A DNA stretch of 64,000 nucleotides from the NCBI GenBank assembly GCA_963921795.1, contig OY997642.1, positions 118,501 to 182,500 of the forward strand, given 5' to 3'. The translations under genes and the position numbers were made by a program. The DNA comes from Nannobrachium achirus (taxonomy: Eukaryota; Chordata; Actinopteri; Myctophiformes; Myctophidae). This document shows positions 42,146-52,760 of the stretch, piece after piece (the stretch's first letter is position 1; each line of letters begins with the position of its first letter). The notes below the pieces were generated by a model, which searched no databases, was not told the origin of the DNA, and saw nothing but the letters and a program-made list of their open reading frames with translations.

Positions 42146-43110
42146 GTTTGGATGGCCCCCTGTAGTAACGCTGAGGACACCTGGGGGTCCCGGACCCTGT
42201 GGAAGACCCCTGGTATTAGCTACAGAGCCCAGGTACAGGTACAAAAGCTTTTATGCTTCAAGTATGATCTAATTGTTCTGGAGCAGGAGCAGAGCAAGGA
42301 CTGTACTGAGATAGGCTCAGGGGTCATTCCGGGGGTCCCAGGTGAGGAGAGACCCCCACCAAAAGTCATAAAGGTTATTCTGGCTGCTTCAAAAGTGCAA
42401 TATATGGACTTAGAATGTTTTAAAACCTTCAAAACAACTCTAATATTATGAGAATTGGACATTAACTGGCTGACATACTGTTCTGCGAGGTCCTAACATA
42501 GATGACCCCCCAGAAAGGGGGCTGGGGTCAGGAAAATCTGACACCCATCATTTTCTGACAGTTTGGTCCCTATAAATGCCAAAGCAGTAAAAAAATACAT
42601 TTTAGCAAAGAAATCCTTAGAAGTACACTTCTTATCACACTAGGTAGTAACTCCGAGGACCCCCAGGGGTCCCGAAGCCCCTGTGGAAGACCCCTGGTAT
42701 TTGTTACTACTTTTTTTTTGTTTTCAGAAAAAAGGTTTATGCTTCAATTATGATCTAATATGACATTGTTCTGGAGCAGGAGCAGAGCGAGTACTGAGAT
42801 AGGCTCAGGGGTCCATCTGGGGGGGTCCCAGGTGAGGAAAGACCCCAACCAAAAGTCAGAAAGCTTATTCTGGCTGCTTCAAAAGTGTAATAAATGAACT
42901 CAGAATGTTTTAAAACCTACAAAACAACCCTAATATTAAGAAAATTGGACATTAACTGGCTGGCGTACTGTTCTGGCATGCAGGTCCCAAACTAGATGAC
43001 CCCCAGAAAGGGGGTGGGGGTCCGGAAAAGTTGACACCCATCATTTTCTCATAGTTTGGACTCTATAGAACCAGGATCTGCAAAAAGATCAATTTTAGCA
43101 CAAAAATCCT
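42146..43110. repeat. Two ~490-bp direct repeats with hAT right-end sequence
   Basis: GTAGTAACKCTGAGGAC... GTGGAAGACCCCTGGTATT begins both units (about 42160 and 42646). Each then has TTCTGGAGCAGGAGCAGAGC and GGACATTAACTGGCTG. The units differ at many bases, so the duplication is not recent. Confidence 0.82.
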
Positions 43111-43551
43111 ACGGGAGCTGTTTTTTGGACGCATCGCACCACACTATTAGCAGAATATTAAGATTCCGGGACTGATATATGGTACAAGGAAGCCATTGAG
43201 TAAGTCCATGGGTCCAAATTTGGATTCTACATAGTGATAAATGTATGATTTGACACCAAAATTATTCAAATAGGACAAGTCTATGGGATTTTATTGCGGA
43301 ATGCAAGATTACTGTATATTCAATGGCGGCCATCATGAAAATTGGCCGCCATCTTGATTTTTTTTTTGGCCAGATGGTTTTCTGAAAAGAGCAATGCCTA
43401 AGGAGTATGTGTGCCAATTTTGGTGCTTGTATCCGCAAGTGAACGATTCACCTGTAATATGCACTTTATCTGCCTCGCTACAAGTACTTCAGTCTATATT
43501 AGTAGCTTAATGACTAGTATTACATTTGTATTGTCCTTTAAGTTCATACAG

Positions 43552-44159
43552 TTAAAGGGATATTTCACTTTCAAAACAACTTTTTTGTCATTTCATCGTC
43601 TAAGCAGGCTCTTGGGAACACCCAGGACAGCTTTTGAATTTCTTCATTCAGTATTTAGATATTTGATATTCATTTCCCCCTTCCACGACCTTCCTATACA
43701 AACCCATTATAACTTCAAACTCCATTTTAACCATGATAGATTCAATGAAAACAACTGTCCTTTTTTTCTGGTGACTCCTGACACCCTCTGAATATGTGAG
43801 CAGGCCATGTTTTTTCGATAACATTTTTCCTTGATTCCTATTAATCTTTTGAGGAAATGAAAATGATTAAATACAATAAAAGATTATAAAAAAATTAAAG
43901 TTATCAAAAGAAAACACGGCCTGCTCACGTATTCAGAGGGTGTCAGGAGTCACCAGAAAAAAGAACAGTTGTTTTTTATTGAATCTACCATGGTTAAAAT
44001 GGAGTTTGAGGTTATAATGGGTTTGTATAGGAAGGTCCTGGAAGGGGGAAATGAACACGAAATGAATTAACAAATATCTAAATACTGAATGAAGAAATTA
44101 ACTGTCCTGAGTGTTCCCAAAATGACAAAACGTTTTTTGAAAGTGAAACATCCCTTTAA
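43552..44159. mobile_element. Palindromic MITE with TTAA ends
   Basis: It starts TTAAAGGGATATTTCACTTT and ends with the near complement at 44159. Internal GTGACTCCTGACACCCTCTG is mirrored at about 43930, so nearly the whole 608 bp folds back. The TTAA at both ends fits a piggyBac- or Kolobok-type target site. It interrupts the CATGGGCAAC MITE. Confidence 0.85.
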
Positions 44160-44483
44160 CATAAGTATAACTAATAGAAATGTACTTTTCAGGGGGGAAA
44201 AAAACACATTAAGTTAATCATCTGGGGACCCCCCAAAATCATTTGGAGACCCTCCTGGGGGTCCCGACCAACAGGTTGAGAACCTCTGGCCTAAAGAACA
44301 ACCATCGCTATGGAGAAATAAAATACGAATAAAAACTCCTAAAAACTCTTGCACTCTGAGTAGGACCCTTCACTTATTAACTGCCAAAACTCATCATATT
44401 TAAACTCATTACAGTTGGACATTAATTGTGTGAATGCAGTCAAGCACTGACTGGTTTATATAAATATAGCCTACAGGCTAGAT

Positions 44484-47248
44484 CAGGGGTCTTCAACGTT
44501 TTCACGCCAGGGACCCCCCCAAACTGATGGGGAGATTGAGCAGGGACCCCCTACCACCACGTAGGGTCAGGCTACAACACATGTTTTATTTTAAACATAC
44601 ATGTACAAGGTACAGTGAGCAGGGTGGCCGTACCACTGCCATTTCTAAACATACTACTTATTAACTGAGAACTAAAAAGAACTTCTGGGAACTCAGATTA
44701 ACTGAGGACCAATACTATCAACAATCTGACAGTTGCACAGTAATCTAATCATGTATAATGCTCCTGGCAGCGAACACCATGTTCAGGAAGAGAACAGGGA
44801 AGAGATGGACCTTCCGAGACCGAGCCACAAGGCCTGGGGAGCTACCCAGGCTATATCAGTTGGACTATATCCTAGTGAGGCAAAAGTGGAGGAATTCCAT
44901 CCTGAATGCTGAGCCATACAGCACGTTCAGCTCTGTAGGCTCTGATCACCGTGTGGTCTCCATGAGGGTGCGACTGAGCCTCAGGGTCCCCAAGCCAAGC
45001 CCCAAGATTCGGCATGACTGGAAGGCACTCACGACCAATCCGGGCCTCCAAACCAGGTACACGGAGGAAGTCAGGAAGCGCTTTCGGCAGCTGGATAGGG
45101 GAGGAGAGCCCAGCCGTGAATATGGGAGATTCATCACAGCGAATGAGGAGGCGACCAGACTGTGCGTGCCAGTGCTGAACAGAGTAAGAGCACCACCACG
45201 GTCCAGACACCCGAAGGTTGTAGCAGCACGAGGCAGGATGGAGGAAGCACGACTCAACTTTGAGCGTGAACCAACAGAGGAGGGTCGCGAGACACTGAAC
45301 GAAGCCAAACAGTCTCTCTTCAGCACCTACGACACCATCAAAGGGGAGGAAGTGATGGAAAGTGTGCGAAGAGTGCAGGCAGCGCAAGGTGAAAGGCAAT
45401 ACGGGGAGGCCTGGAAGGTAATAAATGAGATGACAGGGCGGAAGAGGGCCAAGGAGGGCCAGGTGGAAGGACACAGCCCAGAGGAGAGGGTGGCAACATG
45501 GTTCGACCACTTCCAGAGGCTCCTGGGAACATCAGTGGAAGAGGGAGAGGAGGAAAATATACCGACAGTCCTCCAGGGCCTGAACATCGACGACGGACCC
45601 TTCACAACCAGCGAGCTCGCCAGGGCAAAATCCACCCTGAGAGAGGGAAAAAGTGCTGGGCCTGATGGCATACCCCCAGAGGTCTTGAAGAACTGCGACC
45701 TAGACAACCTCATCCTAGACTTTTGCAACAATGCTCTACAGCACAACAAGCAACCTGAAATATGGTCTCTGTCTAACATCATCCCGGTGCCTAAAGCTGG
45801 AGACCTCTCAAAGCCAGACAACTACAGAGGCATCAGCCTGACATGTATCACTGCTAAGGTCTTCAACCGAATGATACTGAACAGGATACGGCATGCCATC
45901 GACCCTCACCTGAGAGAGAACCAAAATGGTTTTCGAGAGGAGAGAACAACCGTAGCACAGATCCTGGCATTAAGGAGATTAATAGAGCAGGTGAAAAAGG
46001 ACAACCTAGCAGCTGTACTGTGCTTCATTGACTTCAAAAAAGCTTTTGATTCTATCCACAGAAGCAAGATGGTGAAGATCCTTGAGGCCTACAATGTCCC
46101 TCCCAACATTCTCCGGGCTATCGAGACCATGTACGCAAAAACAAGGGCCAAAGTGGTGACCCCGGATGGCAGCAGTGAGGTGTTTGACATCCGAGCTGGT
46201 GTAATGCAAGGAGACACCCTAGCCCCCTACCTCTTCATCATAGTTCTAGATTACGCGCTCAGGAAAGCCATAGGGGGACGAGAACAAGAGCTTGGCTTCA
46301 CGCTAACACCAAGGAGGTCAAGGCGGCATCCCGCAGTAGTTCTGACAGACCTGGACTATGCGGACGACATCAGCCTGCTCTCCGACAGCATGGAACAAGC
46401 ACAAGAACTCCTGAACAGGGTGGAGATAGAGTGTGCCAAAGTTGGTCTCAGGCTAAATGCTAAGAAAACTGAGGTTATCACCTATAACCTACCTGATCAC
46501 TCACCTCTGACAACAACAGAAGGAGCTGTGTTGAAGGAAGTCAAGGACTTCAAGTACCTGGGCGCATGGGTCGACTCAACTGAGAAAGACCTTAAAGTAA
46601 GGAAGGCACTCGCGTGGAGGGCCCTGAACGGCATGAACAGTGTATGGAACTCTAACCTCCCCCGCCAAATCAAACTTAGCTTCTTCTTTGCAACGGTGGA
46701 GTCTGTTCTCCTCTATGGCAGTGAATGCTGGACCCTGAAGCCAACCCTGCAGAAGTCTCTAGACGGGTGCTACACTAGAATGTTGCGTGCAGTACTCAAC
46801 ATCAACAGGAGTGCACATGTTACCAACAGGAGCCTGTATGAGGGAATACCAAAGGTAAGCGAGAAAATTGCCACCAGAAGAATGAGACTAGCAGGACACT
46901 GCCAAAGACACCAGGAGCTTCCAGCCAGCAAATTGGTACTGTGGGAGCCAACACATGGGCACCGGTCGCAAGGACGTCCCACAAAAACATACGTGGACGT
47001 ACTCAAGGAAGACGTAGGGACACAGAACACCAATGAGCTGGCCAGATGTATGGAGAACCGAGATGACTGGAAACAACGATGGAGGGCTCGTCTGAGGACG
47101 ACCTAGATAGATAAAAGCTATTCAAAATGGGCAAACTCATTGTCATCATATTTAACATACAGTAAATGTGGAAAATGTTAGAATGACCATTTTTGCAGTA
47201 CCTACGCGGACCCCCTAGGGGTCGCGGACCCCCTGTTGAAGACCTCTG
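44484..47248 (+). mobile_element. hAT MITE interrupted by an RTE-like LINE
   Basis: The left end CAGGGGTCTTCAACGTTTTC and right end GTTGAAGACCTCTG are flanked by GGCTAGAT on both sides, with a one-base ambiguity at the right edge. The LINE at about 44758-47140 sits between MITE sequence on both sides. Confidence 0.88.
44758..47106 (+). CDS. RTE-like LINE ORF2, 5'-truncated: endonuclease C-terminus and reverse transcriptase
   Basis: This is a 782-codon uninterrupted frame. The start holds only the end of the endonuclease (LDYILVRQKWR, then SVGSDHRVVSMRV with the SDH motif). The reverse transcriptase shows AGPDGIPPEVLK (~300), PDNYRGISLTCITAKVF, CFIDFKKAFDSIH (~423), GVMQGDTLAPYLF (~481) and LDYADDISLLSD (~532). 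The thumb and C-terminus follow, ending RLRTT with a very short 3' part (TAGATAGATAAAAGC). The given start is simply the first ATG after truncation; the native N-terminus is missing. Such a long intact frame in a dead 5'-truncated copy means a recent insertion. The RTE group is assigned from motif style and the short A/T-GATA tail. Confidence 0.9.
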   Translation: MLLAANTMFRKRTGKRWTFRDRATRPGELPRLYQLDYILVRQKWRNSILNAEPYSTFSSVGSDHRVVSMRVRLSLRVPKPSPKIRHDWKALTTNPGLQTRYTEEVRKRFRQLDRGGEPSREYGRFITANEEATRLCVPVLNRVRAPPRSRHPKVVAARGRMEEARLNFEREPTEEGRETLNEAKQSLFSTYDTIKGEEVMESVRRVQAAQGERQYGEAWKVINEMTGRKRAKEGQVEGHSPEERVATWFDHFQRLLGTSVEEGEEENIPTVLQGLNIDDGPFTTSELARAKSTLREGKSAGPDGIPPEVLKNCDLDNLILDFCNNALQHNKQPEIWSLSNIIPVPKAGDLSKPDNYRGISLTCITAKVFNRMILNRIRHAIDPHLRENQNGFREERTTVAQILALRRLIEQVKKDNLAAVLCFIDFKKAFDSIHRSKMVKILEAYNVPPNILRAIETMYAKTRAKVVTPDGSSEVFDIRAGVMQGDTLAPYLFIIVLDYALRKAIGGREQELGFTLTPRRSRRHPAVVLTDLDYADDISLLSDSMEQAQELLNRVEIECAKVGLRLNAKKTEVITYNLPDHSPLTTTEGAVLKEVKDFKYLGAWVDSTEKDLKVRKALAWRALNGMNSVWNSNLPRQIKLSFFFATVESVLLYGSECWTLKPTLQKSLDGCYTRMLRAVLNINRSAHVTNRSLYEGIPKVSEKIATRRMRLAGHCQRHQELPASKLVLWEPTHGHRSQGRPTKTYVDVLKEDVGTQNTNELARCMENRDDWKQRWRARLRTT

Positions 47249-47389
47249 GCTAGATCATAGACAACCTACTGTATGTGTGGCTGCAGAAAGCCTGGTATGT
47301 GTGGCCCTAAACATCATCAGTACAACACCAAACAGCTCATTCCATCCTAACAACTCATCCTAACAAAATACTTTATAAACATTAAGGAT

Positions 47390-47895
47390 GTCCATAATTA
47401 CAACACCAGAGGCAGCGCCACAGATCACTTTCAACCCAGAGTCAAAACCAACAAAGGGTCAAACTCTTTTTTCTGCTATACCACCAAAATGTGGAAAGCC
47501 TTACCGAAGGCCATAAAGGAGTGTGGATCACTAGCATCCTTTAAAATTGCCCTGAAAAACCACTTACAGGCAGCAGCCGTTCGCAACTGGTAAAAAAAAC
47601 TAACCTAGCCCAACCCTACCCTCCCCTGCCCCTTCTTTGTATATACTTACTGTGTGTTTACTCTTTTATTTTTTTTGTTCTCATTTTCTTTTTCTTTACA
47701 TATCTACTGCATAGTACCGTGTTCTATTCGTCTGTCATTCAATGTTATATGAGATACTTAAATGGTTTCCTGTGGAAATAAGCTTAGTCTTTTCATGGAT
47801 CTCCTTTTAGTAGACCTTGTACCAGTGAACTGTACCGTCATGAAACTGTACCTTTTCCTATGCAAACTTCTAATAAAGTCTTCAATCAATCAATG
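47390..47895 (+). repeat. LINE 3' end with (CAAT)n tail, copy 1
   Basis: The plus strand codes MWKALPKAIKECGSLASFKI and ALKNHLQAAAVRNW with stop at 47591. A ~300-bp 3' UTR follows, with ACTGTACCGTCATGAAACTG, TTCTAATAAAGTCTTC and CAATCAATCAATG. Related copies are at 55640-55755 and 58294-58685. Confidence 0.85.
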
Positions 47896-48689
47896 ACTTT
47901 CAGATCAGATTTAAATCTCTTTAAACTTCACAAAGCTTCAAACACAAATACTCGTTAAATAAACTCATTTAGCTTCTCTTTAGCTCTCTACAATTTGCAG
48001 GCATAATAAATCCACCATAAATAAAGTAGTCCTTCTACAATATAGGCAAGCCTACAACACATTATATGGCAGGAGTCCTCGATCAAATAAACAATTATTT
48101 TAAAAAGCAAATGAATCTCAGTTAAACCAACAAGACAATAAAGGAATAAAGAAACTGTCGGCTCTGATGTTCTCATTTAGGAACTTTGACAAGAGATAAT
48201 CGACCCATCAAAAATTATACTGATTATATAATGATCAAAAGAAAATGGTCTAAATGAAATCATAGTCATTTAAACTAAGCAGAGAATAAATCAATGCAAG
48301 TCGAGGCTCGTTTCAACACAACTAACCCAAGCTGAGACAGAAAGAGAGACAGAACAGTAAATAAACACTGAACAAACATTTCCACACCTTAATGACAGCA
48401 AAGCCTTTAAATTAACAACAGGGACTAATTAATTAATGATAAGTGAATTAAACTCACGCTATCAAAGCAGCAGGACCAAAACATCAAACAGAAAGCAGCA
48501 GAGACAGAGAAATCCACGCATCTCATAACAACAACTTAAAGTGATTTCACTCACGGTATGAAAGCAGCAGGTCCAACACATTCAGACACACCAAACAGTC
48601 AGCTGCGCCACACGGCCGTATGGCCGAATTATAGAACAGCATTTATAGACCTGAGGTAGTTCTTTTACCTCTGCAGGGTTTCTGTAAGG
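47896..48689. other. AT-rich stretch, no gene seen
   Basis: Two related passages (GCTATCAAAGCAGCAGGACC at 48456 and GGTATGAAAGCAGCAGGTCC at 48555) suggest a ~100-bp old duplication. No ORF with a domain and no recognisable transposon end. Confidence 0.5.
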
Positions 48690-49180
48690 CAGTGGTTCTC
48701 AACCTTTTCAGGCCGGGGACCCCCCACAATAATAATATTTTAACCGGGGACCCCCCACAATAATCGTATTTTAACTGGGGACTCCCCCCGCCCCCCCCAC
48801 CCTGACGAGCACTTACAGTTGACTCAACTGTGTTATTTTTGTATAACAGTTCTATTCTGAAAATAGCAGATCTACATGCTCACAACGCATTGCGTTGCGA
48901 GGAATGTAGATGAGATGTGTGAGCATGTAGATCTGCTATTTTCAAAATTTCTGCCTCTAATATTTGACAATTTTGCCAATGTTTAATTTATCATTTCAGA
49001 GGTATTAAAAAATCCTTAAATTGTCACTTCTATACCTTCTATACACTTAAACTTTATGTTGGTTTGTTTACAGTTGAAGAGAGAAAACAATGTTGCAACA
49101 TTAAGTTAATCATCTGGGGACCCCCCAAAATAATGTGGGGACCCCCCTGGGGGTCCCGACCCACAGGTTGAGAACCACTG
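48690..49180 (+). mobile_element. hAT MITE, CAGTGGTTCTCAACC family
   Basis: Ends CAGTGGTTCTCAACC and GGTTGAGAACCACTG; flanks CTGTAAGG and CTGTTAGG (7 of 8). It holds only two of the GGGGACCCCC repeats and a well-kept hairpin at 48858-48944. Confidence 0.93.
48858..48944. repeat. Hairpin module, copy H
   Basis: Arms TGAAAATAGCAGATCTACAT + GCTCACA and the complement at 48917-48944 pair nearly perfectly over 27 bp. The loop of about 30 bases holds an extra ATGTAGATGAG, so the right arm was partly duplicated. Confidence 0.88.
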
Positions 49181-49439
49181 CTGTTAGGCTCACAGTGATG
49201 TGACATGGGGTAGTTATTTTACCTCTGGCTCGGTTTCTGTAAGCTCACAGCTTACAACCACTAATATAGTCTGAACGCGAGAAGTGTGAATGATCTGCCT
49301 AAAATGTAAGGTTTTCTGTGTTTTGTTAAACAGAACAACATTTATAAATAATAGTTTGAAGCTTTATAATCAGGACACAACGCGCTTGCCTTACAGACTC
49401 TAGTCAAGGCATAAAGGTACCTCCCACCTACTGACATAA

Positions 49440-49849
49440 AGTTGAATGAATGGAGATATTTGGGGGTCTCCAGATGTTTCGCTTATATATTGGTTAACAT
49501 TTATTTTCTCACTCAGCAGTAAACAGACCAACATACAGTAGCCTATAAGTGTATACAGGGTATCTGCACATTTCTAAAGTGATCATTTAAGGACTTTTAA
49601 GATCTTTTTAATACCTCTGGTCAAACATTGGCCAAATTGTCAAAAAATATTAAAGGCAATAGCAGATCTACATGCTCAAAACACGAGGCGTTGTGATTAT
49701 GTAGATCTGCTATTTTCACAATAAAACAGATCAAGTCAAACTAATGTAATGCCAACTCCTACAGTTCAAAGTGCTCATCAGGGTGGGGGGTCCCCAGTTG
49801 AAATGTGATTATTTTCAGGGTCGTGGACTGAACAAGTTGAGAACCATTG
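49440..49849 (-). mobile_element. hAT MITE, CAGTGG family, reversed and diverged
   Basis: The element is the family body in reverse orientation, ending GTTGAGAACCATTG at 49849, with the hairpin at 49656-49716. The other end is degraded (GGGGGTCTCCAGATG near 49463). Confidence 0.72.
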
Positions 49850-50639
49850 CTTTAGAGCAACAGCAATAAACCAATGTGGGGGCAGAACTCTATTCAGAAA
49901 CACCCCTACTTAGAAACATCCCAATTCAGAAATACCCCCACTGAGGTTAGGGTTTAGGTTAGGTTTAGGTGACACCTCCATTTAGAATAATGGAAGTCAA
50001 TGTTTCTGAATAGAGATGTGTAACCAGCCTATGTTTGATAGTAAATGCATGTTGGCTCTGGTTTGAGTGTGAAAATCCCCCCTGGCCAAGCTTGGTTAGC
50101 TAGTCCAATAGCTCACATAATGCATCTGGTTAGCCCTCAATACAGATGCATTACATTATACAAAACATAGCAACATGACTCAAATACAACAAAACAGCAA
50201 AACCTACCCAGTCAATACAGTATATTCCAGGATCCCTTTGGATTCCTGGTACAGGCACAGCTCATGCTTCCAGGTCTGCTACAAACACCCAAATGAGAGG
50301 CTTCTGGGCAAACCACTAGGCCGCCCACCTGGCCATGCCTTAAAGGGCCAGCGCTACACAATACAAATGCATAGGCTGTCAATGGTTGCTGTTGCAACTC
50401 TAGATTCAACATTTGTAAAATAATCTAGAGTTGCAATTTGCGGCTTTTAATGTATTTGTGCATCAATGACAGTCTGTTTCTACATTGTGGTATTGATACG
50501 TTTTAATTTAAAGTAAAAAAGAGAAAGGTCTCCGCCAGGTCAGGTAGGTTATTGTTAGCCTGACACTTCAGTCCGCACATCACCCCCCCCTGTTGGTGGG
50601 TGGTTTGTAGTGTGGACTGAAGCTGCACATATTTTAATC

Positions 50640-50850
50640 TATTTCAAACGCGCCTGAAGAGCGGGCGCATTGAATGGGCCAATCAGGGTTGTATGCTTGG
50701 GGCACGTGAACTCTATGCTCCGGTCCCAGCCCCCTCCAAACAGAGCTTTTGAGCTCACGTGAGACTCGCTCGTGGACTCTGATTGGTGTCCTCTGCCCAC
50801 GTGAGAGTCTAGTGGACTCTGATTGGTCCGTGAAAACTGTCATGGCGGAG
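50640..50850 (+). promoter_or_regulatory. Promoter-like block with CCAAT and CACGTG boxes
   Basis: Three CACGTG boxes (50703, 50756, 50798) and three CCAAT boxes, one forward (50679) and two reversed (ATTGG at 50782 and 50822), lie within 150 bp. GTGGACTCTGATTGGT is repeated at 50772 and 50812. CpG density is raised relative to the flanks. An ATGGCGGAGTC start follows at 50842. Confidence 0.5.
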
Positions 50851-50883
50851 TCAGACTCGACTCGTATTATTAATAAACTATGA
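50842..50883 (+). CDS. Possible start of a host gene or a 13-codon ORF
   Basis: TGTCATGGCGGAGTCAGAC gives MAESDSTRIINKL and then TGA. If a donor exists at CTC|GTATTA the first exon would code MAESDST and continue downstream, but that donor is weak and no next exon was recognised. Support is the promoter block only. Confidence 0.25.
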   Translation: MAESDSTRIINKL

Positions 50884-50992
50884 AATAGTGCCGTTTCCTC
50901 ACGTTTTAATACCATTTTGCACTAACGTAAACATGCAGACATATAATATGTTATGAGAAATAACGTATTTTTGCAATGTCACGCCACGTCGC

Positions 50993-51290
50993 GTGTGTGT
51001 GTGTGTATGTGTGTGTGTGTGTGTGTGACGTCAATAGGCTTTAGCCCGCCCACGCCGAAATAGAATCTGCCCTGGTAATCTCAGACTCTCCCGGAGTGAA
51101 ACGTAGTGAACGTAGTGTGAGATGTCTGGCGCTCGCAGTCAGGCAAGGTTAGTGTGGGCCACAACGGACACAACATAACGTTTTACTGGGATGTTTGTGC
51201 TCTGTTGTCTTCTTGCTGCAGTTACAGTATATATATAATATAATATAATATAATATAATATAATATAATATAATATAATATAATATGTTT
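50993..51290. repeat. (TG)n and (TAATA)n microsatellites
   Basis: A TG repeat lies at 50995-51028 and a pure 5-bp TAATA repeat at about 51236-51285. Between them is a CpG-containing single-copy stretch with ATGTCTGGCGCTCGC. Confidence 0.88.
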
Positions 51291-51329
51291 ACATGTCAAC
51301 ATAAACATGAAAAGCCTCAGGCAGCAGCT

Positions 51330-51822
51330 ATAGGTCCATATCACTGATTTAACAGACCATACTGTAGGTTGTCCATACTCCATATCACTGATTTAACAGA
51401 CCATACTGTAGGTTGTCCATACTCCATATCACTGATTTAACAGACCATACGGGTTGTCCATACTCCATATCACTGATTTAACAGACCATACGGGTTGTCC
51501 ATACTCCATATCACTGATTTAACAGACTATACTGTAGGTTGTCCATACTCCATATCACTGATTTAACAGACCATACGGGTTGTCCATACTCCATATCACT
51601 GATTTAACAGACCATACTGTAGGTTGTCCATACTCCATATCACTGATTTAACAGACCATACTGTCGGTTGTCCATACTCCATATCACTGATTTAACAGAC
51701 TATAGGTTGTCCATACTCCATATCACTGATTTAACAGACTATAGGTTGTCCATACTCCACATCACTGATTTAACAGACTATAGGTTGGGTCTATACTCCA
51801 CATCACTGATTTAACAGACTAT
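51330..51822. repeat. 40/44-bp minisatellite
   Basis: About 12 copies of CCATATCACTGATTTAACAG + ACCATACTGTAGGTTGTCCATACT. Long units have CTGTAGG, short units lack TGTA, and the last three shift to GACTATAGG. A hAT MITE inserted at the end of the last unit. Confidence 0.92.
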
Positions 51823-51824
51823 AG

Positions 51825-52403
51825 CAGGGGTCTTCAACAGGGAGTCCGGGACCCCTAGGGGGTCCTCAGAGTTACTACAGGGGGTCCTCCAAATCTTCCA
51901 CTCCTTTTTATATTAACAACTTGAACCCTAGTGACCATATTCTGAGAACTGTAGCCAAAAATAGCAGATCTACAAGCTCACAACGCCTCATGCTGCGAGG
52001 CATTGTGAGCTTGTAGATTGGCTATTTTCAGCAAAGAGGTTTGGTGTAGAGGGGGAAAAGAGCAGACCAAGTACAGAGTGAAAGGTCAAGTTTATTATGT
52101 AGTGACGGTTCAAGTGGTTAAATATCTGAAAACACAAATTTACATGAATCCAAAATACACTGATGATTGTGCTGTCAAACAATGAAACTATATAGAATCT
52201 ATGAACAGGTTGTGGGGGTCCCTGCTTCATCTCTCTCTCAGCTAAGGGGTCCCTGCTTCATCTCTCTCTCAACTAAGGGGTCCCTGCTTCATCTCTCTCT
52301 CAGCTAAGGGGTCCCTGCTTCATCTCTCTCTCAACTAAGGGGTCCCTGCTTCATCTCTCTCTCAACTAAAGGGTCCTTGGCCTGAAAACGTTGAGGACCC
52401 CTG
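51825..52403 (+). mobile_element. hAT MITE, CAGGGGTCTTCAAC family
   Basis: Left end CAGGGGTCTTCAACAGGG, right end CGTTGAGGACCCCTG. Flanks GACTATAG and GACAATGC agree at only 5 of 8. It contains hairpin copy J (51954-52034) and about five 33-bp tandem copies of TAAGGGGTCCCTGCTTCATC + TCTCTCTCAGC at its right. Confidence 0.88.
51954..52034. repeat. Hairpin module, copy J (longest arms)
   Basis: Arms of 35 bp (51954-51988 and 51999-52033) pair with about four mismatches around a 10-base loop. This copy shows the fullest form of the module, GCC-AAAAATAGCAGATCTAC-AAGCTCACAACGCCT. Confidence 0.88.
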
Positions 52404-52429
52404 GACAATGCAAATACATGTCAGTCTAA

Positions 52430-52760
52430 CCAGTGTGACTGGTTCTACAGACAGGGATCTCCATATATGGGCATAAAAGGGATTATGTTAGTGTGGTTCC
52501 CCAGGAACAGGACTTCATATGGGAATGGCCATATATGGAGGCCACATCGGCCACATAGCATCCCTTTTATGCCCATATATGGAGATCCCTGATGTCATCA
52601 ATATTAAGCCCACACCTGTGAATGCCAATATAAACATGTCAGTCTGGTTCTACTGACAGGGATCTCCATGTATGGGCATAAAAGGGAGATTATGTTTGTG
52701 TGGTTCCCCAACTTCCCCTAACAGGACTTCATATGGGAATGCCCATATAGATGCCTTAAT
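52430..52760. repeat. CCATATATGG repeat, second block
   Basis: Perfect boxes lie at 52461, 52529 and 52573, within the same GACAGGGATCTCCATATATG and TTCATATGGGAATGCCCATA segments seen at 41790-42140. Parts occur in both orientations. Confidence 0.85.

Larger units (their letters stand above)
38983..43475. mobile_element. 4.5-kb element with ~300-bp inverted arms
   Basis: Arms at about 39007-39300 and 43145-43460 are reverse complements (GGCAGATAA near the ends, then GTTCACTTGCGGATACAAG and TCAAGATGGCGGCCAT). Comparing the split MITE with its intact copy at about 8755 places the insertion borders near 38983 and 43475, with a possible 4-bp CGCT duplication. The interior holds a hAT MITE, a Cys-rich ORF, CCATATATGG repeats and a 500-bp duplication. 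The superfamily is unknown to me. Confidence 0.7.
38752..44288. mobile_element. Nested composite of hAT MITEs
   Basis: Left ends CAGTGGTTCTCA occur at 38752 and 38795, both after CTTTAGAC, and the right end GGTTGAGAACCTCTG stops at 44288. Within this lies a CATGGGCAAC MITE (starting about 38874) whose body resumes at 43476 and again at 44160. It has therefore been split by a 4.5-kb inverted-repeat element and by a TTAA MITE. The outer target duplication is unclear. Confidence 0.7.

Noticed and set aside
44872-45821. Minus-strand ORFs over the RTE-like LINE
   Set aside because: They are shadows of the plus-strand reverse transcriptase frame.
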